Shown here piece after piece: positions 22,539 to 33,600 of a stretch of DNA of 64,000 bases (its first letter is position 1; every line of letters starts with the position of its first letter). The stretch comes from Phytophthora quininea. Its lineage: Eukaryota > Oomycota > Peronosporomycetes > Peronosporales > Peronosporaceae. The position numbers were made by a program, and so were the translations under genes. The stretch lies in assembly GCA_011947345.1 (NCBI GenBank), contig JAAVTG010000519.1, positions 903,486 to 967,485 of the forward strand. Direction: 5' to 3'. A model generated the notes under the pieces. That model searched no databases, was not told the origin of the DNA, and saw nothing but the letters and a program-made list of their open reading frames with translations.

Positions 22539-22937
22539 ATGCGCTTTTCGACGATCCTTCTGGCCATTGCTGCTACGACTTTTGTTGCTGGCACCAGCGC
22601 TGTTGCAACGAATTCTAAGCCGGTCAGCATCACGAAAATTGACGCACCCGAACTGTCCAAGCGCTTCCTCCGGTCACACAAGGTTGGACGACCTGGACGA
22701 TACGGACGACAGTGATGAGGAGAGAGCTAGAAAGCTCCCGATGCTCAACCCAAAACGTTCAACGCGATGGCGGACGACAAAATATACGCTCATGAAGTTC
22801 TCACGGCGCTGGTAACGCGAGGCTGCAACGCCAAGCAGCTTGACGTCATGTTGAAAACATCTAAGAACACCAAGTACGAGCCGCTGCTGGCTCAATTCAA
22901 GGCTACCAGAAAACAGGACCGTAAGAACAACCCGTAA
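22539..22937 (+). pseudogene. RXLR-type secreted effector, frame broken twice
   Basis: The ATG at 22539 opens a signal peptide of about 20-23 residues. An RFLR motif of the RXLR class follows some 50 residues in, and an acidic stretch ending DEER lies in the next frame. The C-terminal domain, in a third frame to the stop at 22937, contains a Tyr-centred helical motif of the kind seen in WY/Y-domain effectors. Breaks lie near 22680 and near 22755. By family knowledge such proteins are exported into plant cells. As written, translation stops shortly after the RFLR motif, so it is a pseudogene unless the breaks are base-call errors. The core promoter upstream is intact. Confidence 0.75.
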
Positions 22938-22989
22938 ACGCTATCACTTGCGTAGGAGCATCAGTAAAAACAAGGACACTTCGATTCCT

Positions 22990-23816
22990 ATTCAGTGTTT
23001 GGTAGCATCTTTTCCTAGCTCAATGCGTACACACTTCGTCGAGACGAACAGAGGCCAGGTCTGTCATTTCGTGGTGCCTCAGTACAACATTCATGCATAT
23101 TATTTAATCGGGAATTCTACCATGACTTCGTATCAAACGACGTCAGCAACTTGTACGAACGAGTCGAGAATATTTATACCACGGCAGCATCGGGTTCTAC
23201 TCGTTCCTACTGGAAGCTTTTGCGCTAATGACAGCACAGGTTACATCAGTGCAAATGGTCTCGGCACGTTCGACACCAATGGGGTTTTCTTGGCGGAAGA
23301 CCGAGGCGGTAGCATCTCCTTCCAATCACGAACCAACTGTCGCTAAGAACAGTAAACCAGTGTAGTTTACTCAGCACCAACAGTTCCGTGCCAACTTCTT
23401 CCTCAGCTTTCAATAATTCGATCGCTTTCAGAGCTTTCATCTTGTAGTAAAACTTCCCAGTCGTACGACACGTCGAGAGCTGTCGGCCTCGAATTTTCAG
23501 ATCGGATCCGTTTAGCCCCGTCAAAAATATTCGAGACCCCACAGTACTCACCAACTCACCGACCAACGATGATTCGTAGTTCAGCCTTGACAAATAGTCG
23601 CCACTATTCGTCAAGTAGCTTCATGCTGTCGGCAATTTCGGACATCATGAAAGACTTTCGATTCTCTGATCGAAAGGTGAAGCCCCGCTTTGGGATAATA
23701 CAGTCGCCTTTTGTGACCGAGTTTGGGTGGAACTTTGGACGAAAGCAGCAGTCATCGAACGCGGGGAGCCAATCGAGTCTCAATTGGCCCTGAGTCGTTG
23801 GGAATATTGCCGACAT
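22990..23816 (+). pseudogene. rearranged copy of an oomycete membrane protein with internal inversion
   Basis: Plus-strand 22990-23313 matches the extracellular N-terminal part of the gene at 26.1-27.9 kb (HFVETNRGQVCHFVVPQYNI and later FDTNGVFLAEDRGG). Sequence from about 23320 to 23655 matches its later part (LVGELVS, RIFLTGLNGS, LLVLSKLHWF) but on the minus strand. From about 23665 the plus strand again matches the tail (DRKVKP...). The membrane-spanning middle is absent. The gene therefore suffered an in-place inversion of about 350 bp plus a deletion. Confidence 0.72.
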
Positions 23817-23917
23817 CGTCCTTATGCAATTAAAAAAATGTTTTTGAAGTGAGCGTATCTAGGAAGAAGTTCGACGTGCATTGTCGATTCGTAGTTCGTT
23901 AGACTAAGCTGACAAGC

Positions 23918-25113
23918 TTAGTCAGCGCTTCCCTTCGCAGCATTCCGCGCAGCGTTGTCGGCCACATCGTTCCATTTCGACTGCCAGTCCTGCTTGCCTG
24001 TGTGGGCCTTCACGTGGCGCCAGAGCACTCGGCGAGTTCCTTTCTCCTCGACCAGTTTCTCCAATAAATCGCGGTTTTGAACTGCTGAGCCGTCCGCCTT
24101 CTTCCAGCCTCTCTTCTGCCAATTGCCGACCCACTCTGTCATGGAGCGGATCAGCAGCATGCTGTCTGAGAAAATGTACAGCACGCGCGTCTTGTCTGGG
24201 TCTTCGACGTTCGCGCGCTTCATCGCCTCCAGACCGGCCAGATACTCCGCCCGATTGTTGGTGGGTTTGTCCTCCACCAGCTCCTTCGCCACATTCCACT
24301 CCGTGTTGTGCGGGAAGATGCACGCGTAGCCAGCCTGGCAGCCTCGACGTCCGTTCTGCAATGCACTGCCGTCACAGAAGGCGACCAGCGTCGACGGATC
24401 CATGTGGTCTGGGTCTCCAGGCCGAGTCGTGGCCGCCACCTCATGCTGCTCCATAAACGCTTTCGCCTCCTCTCTCGTCTCGAACCTTTTGTACTTGGCA
24501 CTGAAAACGCCGTCAATCTGCTTCTTGGCCTCGTTCCAGTCCGTAAACACGCCGGTCTTCTTCCCCTTTGCTACGGCGTACCAAACCGGAGGCTTCTTTG
24601 TCTGTTTCCCAGCTTCTGGCGACTTCTTCTCTTTTGGGCCGCTTTAGACTCTGCCTTCAGTATCTCTGCCACTGACCCCTTCTCCCCTGTTTGATACCCT
24701 GCAAGAAAGGCCAACGCTGCGTCTTTATTCTCAAACTCCTTGTGTACTGCTTCCCTGGATACCCCTCGATCATCTTGTTGACTTGTTCCATACTGGAGAC
24801 CACCCCGGTCGAGTGACCTCTGGCAACTGCATAGAACTTGGCCCCTTGCTTGGCTCGTTGCTTGGGCGGCTCCTCCGCATCGTTGACAGCATTGTCGGTC
24901 TCGTCGATGGTGCGTTTGGAGCCTGCCGCCACCGGACTCGCCGTCGGTCGCCTGCAACGGAAGTCGTCGATGAACATCTGGGCCTCTGCCTGTGACGCGA
25001 ACTTCTTGAACTTGGCACGTGGGTACCCTGAAATCTGCGCCTCGCAGTCCCCACGACCTGAACACGCCCACGGTGCGTCCTTCCGCGACCGCGTAGAAGC
25101 CGCCCTTGGCCAT
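23918..25113 (-). CDS. RNase H1 with three viroplasmin-like N-terminal domains, frame broken
   Basis: The ATG at 25113 begins MAKGGFYAVAEGRTVGVF, the first of three viroplasmin-type (RNase H1 hybrid-binding) modules; the others start GAKFYAVARGHSTGVV and VWYAVAKGKKTGVF. The C-terminal RNase H domain keeps all four acidic positions (AFCDGSAL; NNRAEYLAGL; FSDSMLL; WNDVADNAA). It would degrade RNA in RNA-DNA hybrids. Frame changes occur near 25050 (one extra G in a run), near 24750 (an extra ac) and near 24640. The last frame alone (24550-23918, 210 residues) holds one binding-module remnant and a complete catalytic domain. A truncated dead relative lies at 7.2-7.8 kb. Confidence 0.8.
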
Positions 25114-25224
25114 CTTGGACGCGACGACTGGTTTGTGAAAAAATATGACAAATGAGAGGATCCTAAAGTTGAAGTGGACGGCTACAAGTTGCCTTTTACG
25201 ATTCATTAGTATTTTCAATCATGC

Positions 25225-26021
25225 CTATGGTCGCAATCTTCGCTTGGCACAGAAGCCAGGCGTTGTCGTCGCTGTAGTGAAGGAATCAAAGTCCGCTGCC
25301 ACATACTGGATCGTTGACTGGTTCGTTTCAGTCTCGGACGGTAGCGAAGTACTGGTATCGATATCTGAAAACTTCCTTCCAGTCCCGCCCTTCACAATAT
25401 CGTGGACGAACCCCATCACCGAAGTGAGTCGCGTGTAAACTGCACACTTGCCTCCCCAACTAGCTAAGCCCACGACGACATTGTTGACAACCAACGGGCC
25501 GCCAGAGTCGCCATTAGACGAGTCTTTTCCATCACTTTTCGAGATGATCTCGACATCCACGCCACGTAATTCCTTACTACCCTCGCCATTCCAAGTTCGT
25601 TCCCGCCTGACTATTATCGCTGTCGTTTATTGTCCGATCCGTCCTCCACACACAACGTACTCTGATAGCTTCTCGAGTTTGAGCAAACCACATTTTTAAT
25701 GTCACAATTCAGATGCCGATAGCGACCTATAAGCTCGATCTGCTCGCCATTGGAACCGCTACGATCGTTTGTCCTGAGTACTGCTGCAACGCCGTAGTCG
25801 TCCGTATTGATGCAGTGACAAGCTGTCAGAACCCACTCCGGAGAGATCAACACTACGCCGCAATACGCTTCATCGTTCGGTTCCACACGCAGACTGACGG
25901 TGTACGGATAGCTGTCGATATTCACTCGTTCACCACCGAAGATGCGACTCTCTTCGGTACTCGTCCATCCGGTACTTGTGTGTTTCTTCAGAAAGCCAAA
26001 AGTGAGGACGATTGCAGTCAT
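25225..26021 (-). pseudogene. trypsin-like (S1) serine protease, middle deleted
   Basis: The N-terminal frame (26021-25614) has a short hydrophobic leader, the activation-site context RIFGGERVN (usually IVGG), and the catalytic His in WVLTACHC. A possible Asp region (NCDIKNVV) follows, after which the S1 fold is lost. The other frame (25560-25225) resumes with the catalytic Ser motif SSNGDSGGPLVV, SWGGKCA and a C-terminal extension. The distance between the two halves is about 60-70 residues too short, so most of the second barrel is missing. Oomycetes secrete S1 proteases and protease-dead glucanase inhibitors; His and Ser are kept here but the protein cannot fold normally. Confidence 0.75.
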
Positions 26022-26082
26022 ATTTCATAGTTGAACACTGCCGCAGTCAAGTAGGAGCCATATTTCATAGTCGAACACTGCC
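26019..26082. repeat. 24-bp direct duplication at 40-bp spacing
   Basis: catatttcatag-t-tgaacactgcc at 26019-26042 recurs at 26059-26082 with one change. It covers the start of the protease ORF and looks like a small local duplication. Confidence 0.7.
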
Positions 26083-26122
26083 CAAAACATTCGCTGAGCG
26101 ATGCATTGCTGACTGAAAATTC

Positions 26123-27916
26123 TTAGTCTTCATCACACGATGGGGCTGTCTGCCAGTTGAAACCAGCAATACCATGATTCGTTTTCAACATGGTACTTCG
26201 GCTTGGAAGACACAAAAACTCTTGTTCGTTGGGGCGATCAATTCGAAAACAATTTTTCATATCGTCAAGACAATGTCGGCAACATTCCCAACGACTCGGG
26301 ACTAACTGAGACTTGATTGGCTCTCTGCATGAACAACGTCCGACGACTGTTGCTTTCGTCCAAAGCTCCACCCAAATTTCGATCGCAAAAAGTGACTGTA
26401 TTATCCCAAAGCCGTTCACTGCAAGGCTCCACCTTTCGACTAGAGATGACTCCGATCACGAATAAGTTATCTCTAGGAACTGCAAACCAGTGCAGTTTAC
26501 TCAGCACCAGCAATTCTTTGCCATCTTCCTCCTCGGCTTTCAATAGTCCGAACGCTTTCAGAGCTTTCACTTTGTAGTAAAGCTTCCCATTCTCTAAGCG
26601 ATACCCTTCCAACATTGTCATTCTGTTCCTCATTCCAAACGCTGAATCCACACAGCACGGTTCAAAGAAAATATTCAGCGATCGATATCGCCACCACGCG
26701 TACATGACGGCCCACAACGCTCGCACCAAGACGATCGTGGATAAAATCACCACCACCACTAATCCGTGACAGAGCAAGCTCCAGAAGTAATACGACACGG
26801 CGAGAGCTGTCGGCCTCGAATTTTTCAGATTGGACCCGTTGAGCCCCGTCAAAAATATTGGAGACTCGCAGCACTCACGAGCTCGCCAACCAGCGAAGAT
26901 TCGTAGTTCAGCAAAAGCCTCTTGACAAATAGTCGCCACTTCTCGCTAAGTAACTTCATGCTTTCGATCATCTCGAACATCATCAGCAACAACCCAGAGA
27001 GGTTATATCCTAGCGACACGTACTGGATCTTGATCGCTATCCCATCGTTAGCGACGATGAGAAACAAGTCGCACATGATTCCTTCGATCAGTAGATATAA
27101 TATAGCCGCACGGTGGTAATTCGTCGCTCCGTGAGCAGATAACCTCAAGCTTTCTTGAACAAACACCACCGCCTCCTTCTGCTGTAAGTTTTCATCGCCC
27201 TGATCGCATCGACGACCAAACCGTTTGCACGAAACGAAACTTCGACGCAGAGTAAGAGCGCGGTACAGCAGCCAGACTGCCCCGACAGTGCAATACCAGA
27301 AGGACTTTCGATAATCGCTACCACCTCGGTCATCCGCCAAGAAAACCCCATTGATGTCGAACGTGCCGAGACCATTCGCATGGATGTAAGCTATGTTGTC
27401 CTTAGCGCAAAAACTCCCAGTAGTTTCGATGTAGAACGAGTAGAACCCGATGCTGCCGTGGTACAAATACTTCTCGAAGGAATAGCTTGCGTTTGTACAA
27501 GTAGCGGGTGTCGTTCGATATGAAGTCACGGTAGAATTCCCGATTAAATAATATCCTTGAATGTTGTATTGTGGCACCACGAAATGACAAAGGTGGCCTC
27601 TGTTCGTCTCGAAGTAGTGCGTTGGGTCGCTGTTCCACCAAACTTGAGAGAGTAAATACCCACGCATTGGGCAAACTTCTGATAGATTTGCCGTTTGTTT
27701 GAGTAAAGCTGGCGGCACTACGAGACTTTCAGTGATCTTGTGCGGCGTCGCAAACTTGAGGTAGCTCCGAATTTGAAGAAGCAAAGGAGCTAACCCCATC
27801 AACAGCCACACGAGTAGCAGCAATCGTTGAGACGTTAAAAAGCGAGTCGACGCAGCCTCGACCCGATTTGGTTTCTCCATCGTGTGCACTTTAGCTGGAC
27901 GAATAGCCTGCAGCAT
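26123..27916 (-). CDS. oomycete polytopic membrane protein, two frame breaks
   Basis: The first frame (ATG candidates at 27916 and 27880) encodes an N-terminal membrane anchor (LLLLVWLLMGLAPLLL), a Cys-containing extracellular domain with several N-x-S/T sites (FVVPQYNIQGYYLIGNST), then membrane segments around 'CTVGAVWLLY' and 'AAILYLLIEGIMCDLFLIV'. The second frame (26880-26265) adds two more membrane segments and a cytosolic domain (KLYYKVKALKAFGLLKAEEE). A third continues to 26123. The break near 26875 is one missing base: the paralogue at 23.5 kb reads straight through the same point. I recognise no named family; a surface receptor or channel-like role is only a guess. Confidence 0.65.
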
Positions 27917-28165
27917 TCTTGTTGACGTCGTTCGAGGACTGTAGATCTGTTGCTGCCGCAAAATAAGTACTCGCTGGGTGTCGGAAAAACCACCACCAGA
28001 CCGTTTTGCATCGCTAAAAGCTGTTACTTGGTTGAGTATTTGACACCGTTATTTCGTCCTTCAAGTTGGGCCATCTTTCAAAACGTATCCGAGAAATCGC
28101 TTTACTTACGCAGCGTCCCATTTACTTGTTATTTTAATGGTCTCACTTTCGAATTTGACGTCGTT

Positions 28166-30500
28166 ATGGATCGCGAGGGCCTCGAGAAAGAGATCGCTGA
28201 TGTGTCGGCCGTGCAAGACTTGGACCGAGGGATGTCTTTGCTGAGTGAAGCGGAAACGTATTTGACTCGCTCGGTCTACGGTGAGGATGCTCCCAAATCC
28301 AACAACGATGAAGTCAACGCGGTGGTGTTGGGCACTACTGGTGCTGGTAAAAGCACAGTGGTGTCGTTCCTCTTTGGCGAGGGGAACATTTTTGTTCGGC
28401 ACGAAGGTCAGCACTCCAAAGTCCTCGATGTCGACCAAGTTCTCCCCGGGATTGCGATTCGAAGTGGCGGCACGTCCTCGACGCTTCTTCCAGTGGTGAA
28501 CCACGTTCGACTGGCTGATGTGGACGCTGCGGTTTGGGATATGCCCGGCAGTCGAGACACTCGCGGCCCGTTCGTCGAGTTGGTGGTGCATTTATCTTCA
28601 AGTGAATGCTGCTGGACAACAAGCCACTACATCTCGTCATTCTGAGTCCGCCGCTGCTTGAACGGCCTCAAGTAATTGCTTTACAAGACATTATCAACGG
28701 TTCTCTCATCCGTGCGGAGAATGCGGTGGTGATCTACACCAAGTGCAGCAATGACTTCGATCCCAGAAGTACTGCGGACCTAGATATCCACCAAAGCAAA
28801 CGTGGTATCCGGTCGTTCGCGATACATGCGCCCGCCAGAGCAGATGAAGATGGTCACAATTATTCTCAACAATACGAAGCCGAGAAGTTGGAGGTGCTGG
28901 ATGCCATCAGTCGACTCAAATCGCAAGTCGTGACGTTCATTGAGCCATTACCAGATACAGCTCAACGCTTGCTGGATAAATTCTGTGAAAGCAGCATCGC
29001 TTACGCTCGAGAGAAATTGTCGGCCTGCTTCATGGAGCAGTACGATTGGGGGTCGTATCGTGGCACTTTAACAGAGATGAAGAGCACTCTGCAATCTTTA
29101 CGTAGCCAAGATGCTTTGTTGTTGGAAAGTGTGGCCGATACACTATCACGTATCGTTCCGGCCAAAGCTGATCGCATTCGTACGGACCCAGAACTCCTCG
29201 AGGCTGGTCGCCGATTGGCTTTGGTCGGCATCTTGATGGACGGACTGATCAAACGCCCCCGTTGCGAGCTGGTTGACAAAGGACTGCGTGTTGGCGCTTG
29301 AAGATGCCAAAGAGAAGCTCGTGGTGCTGGTCAACACCATCCACTCGTACTATCACGCGGCCAAACTGGGAGAAGCAACGAAGATCTTGGCGATCAGTGG
29401 ATTCAACATGAAATTGTCGGAGCAGCAGCGTCGTATCGAAAAGTTCGTCGGGAATCGACAAGATGGAATTTCGTCACCGGCCGACATCCCGGTGGTGGTT
29501 TTGGTGGGCTTTGCGACGCTCGATGTGGATGTGGCTCTGGAAATGTGGGCCAGTATTGCTCTCGTCAGTCCGCAAGTGAAAGTTACTACGAAACTTCGAT
29601 TCGCTTTGTCTGCGGTGGGTCAAGCCGCCAGCATACCAACGGAAAATGTCGAGACTGGTAAGAATGGCGAGCACGGGATGCCTGGTCTCCCTGGTGGGAA
29701 TTTAGTGGTAGTGACCAATTTGCTAGAAGACGAACCAAACTCTGCGTGGGACGCTTTCGAGTGGTCAACAAGGCGGCGACGCACAAGATGGAGGTGACGG
29801 TGTGGAGGAGTCGACTCGCTGTACGACTTACAGAAATTCGCAACGGAGATTGATGGCGAAATCAAGCGAGGTCTGCTGTCGAATACCCTGGGCAATTTGA
29901 TCGCTGGTCTGATGATCAATGGAGGACTCAAGTCATGTCTTACAAGGACGAGTGCTCGCCATTGACCGGCCGTATTTACGGCACCCCAGGAAGAAAACGA
30001 GGCAGGTGGAGAGGTCTTCAGAGCCTGGGACCTGGTAGTGGCGGTCGTGGTGGTGCCGGTGGTAAGAGTGGCAAAACTGTGCTGGTACAGCCGGGTAAAA
30101 GCATCTGGGAAGGAGCTTGCTGTCCTGGTAAAATGGGTCGTGATGGGGTCCCTGGAGCCCCGCGCGAAATGGCTGCGCCAGTCCCAGCTTCTCTGCGCTG
30201 ATCGAGCAATGGTACGCAACGGGCGGTTGGTTCGGCGACAGCTTCTCGAACCCCAAGATTAAACCTCAAGAAATGGAGATGGCAGTGAAGCCAATGAAGG
30301 CGGAACCTGCGAAGGGTAACAGGCCAGTAGCTGCTGCCAACATGAGCCTCGAGATGCCCATTGTCAAGGCCAAATATCAACTGCTCCGCTCCCGCATGGA
30401 GAGCAGGTTCCCGCAGTGCGACTTCAACGACTTGGGCATGTGGTTCGGCGCGGCGAACGTGGAGAAAATGACTGGGAAGGAAGCTGCGGGCATGGCGTAG
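28166..30500 (+). CDS. P-loop GTPase-like protein with collagen-like segments, frame broken
   Basis: The ATG at 28166 leads to a G1/Walker A motif GTTGAGKST (~residue 59), a G3-like DMPG and a G4-like YTKCSND, followed by a long helical region (28.9-29.5 kb), as in large septin/dynamin/AIG1-like GTPases. Next come short collagen-like Gly-x-y runs (GKNGEHGMPGLPGG near 29660; GGRGGAGGKSG and GKMGRDGVPGAP near 30030-30150). The tail ends FPQCDFNDL. Five or more frames are needed (breaks near 28595, 29290, 29740, 29810, 29990), so as written only fragments would be made. A second family copy lies at 39.2-40.5 kb. No close named family is recognised. Confidence 0.6.
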
Positions 30501-30619
30501 TGGGTCGACTGCAGTTGCCGTATCTTTTCTAATGGCTTGATGTTTGTATAGCCCAAGTTGAAGTTATCGCAACCGTTCATTTCAAAAGATATCCTTGACT
30601 CCTCACTTAGGATTCTGCC

Positions 30620-33600
30620 ATGCTACGACCACGGTCTGCTTCGGTCAGTGATGTCAGCAACATCTCGGAAGATATTCCGGTCGAAATTCTGCCCAAGGAG
30701 ATCCGACTGGCTGAAGATGCAGAGGAAAATCTACCCAACACATTGGTCATCACAGTACTGCAAGCTCGCCACCTTAAGGCTTCCATCTTGAGAGGTTCTC
30801 TCAGTTGCTACGTCAAGTTGGCGTCTCTAGGCTGCGAGTACAAGACGAGCGTCATGACGAGGACGAACGAGCCGAAGTGGCACGAAACCTTCGCCTTCCG
30901 AGCGGTGGATTGGACCACAAGTGTGACGGTATCCGTACGAGACCGATTGCCATTAAAGATGAGTTTCCTGGGGCAGGTGGTGATCTCTTCTGCCGAGATT
31001 GCAGGTCTCCCAGGGATGACCACGCAGCGTTGGTTTAGTCTTCGAGAGAAAGGAGCTGCTGGCGCTACAACAGGCGCAGAGTTGGAGCTGAAGGCGGCGT
31101 TAGTATATACGAGAGCGAACGATCCAGCCCACCTCGAGTCTGGCACGGCTGCTGCGGAGCTCGACTACGGAACGGCAGACGCAGGTATTTTGGACATGCT
31201 GGTCGGACAGGACGACGAGACTGAGGAAGAAGCCAACGCAAGAGCGAAGGCCGTACTGCGTCGTGAAGAGCAGGAACGAGAAGCGGCGTCGATCATTGCC
31301 AACCTACAACAAGGAGACTACCAAGTGCAAGTCCACATCATCGAAGCAAGAGATCTCAAGGGCGAAAATGTACGTTGGTTATGGCAGTTTAGAGATGTTT
31401 GCTAACGTTTGTTTTGTAGCTGAGCGGCACTTCGGATCCGTATTGTCGGGTGGAGATCTTAGGAAAGAAGAAGGCGACGTCGACCAAATACGAGACCCTC
31501 GGCTGCGTGTTTGACGAAATTTTGTTCTTCAACTTCCCTAATATCGGTCGTCTTGAGCTCCGAGAAGCCACCATTAAGGTATCCTAGCTGTCGTTTGTTT
31601 AATCATCTCGCTTATTCATTTATTGTTTGTAGATCTCCATCTACGACAAAGAAAGAGGGATCCTAAAGGACAACCTCATTGGCATCTACCAGCTCGACTG
31701 TCTCTCAGTGTACACTCAACCGCACCATGAATTGTATCGGCAGTGGATCGCCGTGTACGACAACGTCAACAAGAAAGACCGAGGTATTCAAGGATTTCTT
31801 CTGGTTAGTGTCGTAGTTCTCGGTCCTGGTGATGCTCTTCGTGTTCACGACCGAGACGCTGAGATCGAGCAAGAACTCGAACAAGCTGCAGGACTGACAG
31901 TAGACTCCGATCCACAGACGACGACTCCGTTACTGCTGGTGCCACCTACAGTCGAACTGCAGCTGCAATTTCTCGTCGTGAAAGTGTTACGGGCCGAACA
32001 TCTTCCTGCCATGGACACAGGATTCATTGGAGCCCATGGGATCGACGCTTACATTCAAGTTATGTTTGCTGGGAACAAACCCTGTCGGTCTTCGGTTGTG
32101 ACGGTCAAAGGCAACAAAAACCTCGCTCCCGAATTTTACGAAGAGATATGGCTACCTGTCAGAGTCCCCACATTTTCGCGACAGATTGGACTCTCCGTTT
32201 GGGACCGTGATCTAACTTCTCCGAATGAGTTGGTTGGGGTATCGTCGTGCGATTTCTTACAAGTCTTAGCATTGCCGAAAGAAGGTGACAAAGCAGCGAA
32301 GCAACCTGTTGAGATAGAGGATTCCGACGATGAAGACACTACCAAAGCGGTAGTAGAAGAATCGATGAAGGAGAAACTGGAACATGAAGAGGAACAGCAG
32401 CAACTTCTCGCTACGGCTCCTCGCTGGTACAATTTTTACGGACCGCCACTACGAGGAGGAAATTCCAAGCGCAAGAAGCTTCTTTCTCGGCATGCTCAGC
32501 TCGGATCTACGTATCGTGGTCGAGTGTTAATGTCCATGGTTCGGGTGGAATCCCCAGTGAAGAAGATGGCGAGAAGATGCACACAATTCCCATGACTTCA
32601 ACCGATCGCGAGCTGAGCTTGCGCAACGCCCCCAAAGCCATCAAGTACGTACTTCGTGGGGCATTATTCTGTGGCGTTGATCTGCCGAGAGGTGCTCCAA
32701 GTTCATGGACTGGGAATACTCATCGCGTCCGAGTTTCCATCTCGATCGGACCGTATGTAGTGAACTTCGAAAGCGAAGAAGTCTCGAAAGACGGCAACGC
32801 GACGTGGGAGCAATGTCTGGAGCATCATCCACCGCTGGAGCTTCCTGCGGATGTAACTCAAGTCCCTGATGTGATTGTCACGCTTAGCAAAGCGTTGGGA
32901 AAACTCTCAGCCGCTGGTCAAAGGGAAGACTTCGTTAGTATCAGCTATGCGCGTTTCCGAGCCGAAGAATTATTTTCCCAAGGCTTCACGGCCAAACCCC
33001 AGTGGGTCGTCCTTCAAGAAGAGCTTTCACGGCGACAGACTCGACACGCACTGGAGAGAACTCAAAGTCCTGGCGTTTTACTACTTCGGTTAGGATTTGG
33101 TCGTGTCGAGATGGCTATTCGACATCCGTGGGAGACCGACGGAGACAGCGATGGACTCTTCAAACCGTTCCGCTTTCCTCGTGTCCACCGGGAGATTCGC
33201 GTCCATATTTTCCAAGCGCGAGGGTTGGAACCTCCGACTGGAACGGCTCGAATGCCCAGTCCGTTGGTGACAGTTCGTTGTTGTGGCTCGCAAAAATCCA
33301 CGACGAGCAAGTCAAGCACTCCGTCGCCTTTGTACTTCGAGTCGCTTGTGTTCTTGGCCAGTGTACCTGAAGCTGACGTGGTGTTCACCCCAGATATTGT
33401 TCTACAAGTAGTGGATTCTGCACGGACTGGGGCAGTGGACAACGTGCTCGGAGAACTGCGACTAGCGCTAGGTTCTGCTACGCGATCGATAGCGACAGCA
33501 GGCTCACCAAAGCCTCGATGGTACAATTTGAAAAGACCTCGCAGTCGGTCGTCTGCATCGACAAGTTTGCTGCTAGCGGAGGTGGCTGGTGGCTCTGGAC

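Noticed and set aside
26860..26890. Possible intron (gtgagt) in the membrane-protein gene
   Set aside because: The paralogous segment at 23.5 kb reads through the same point in frame, so a one-base loss explains the break better than splicing.
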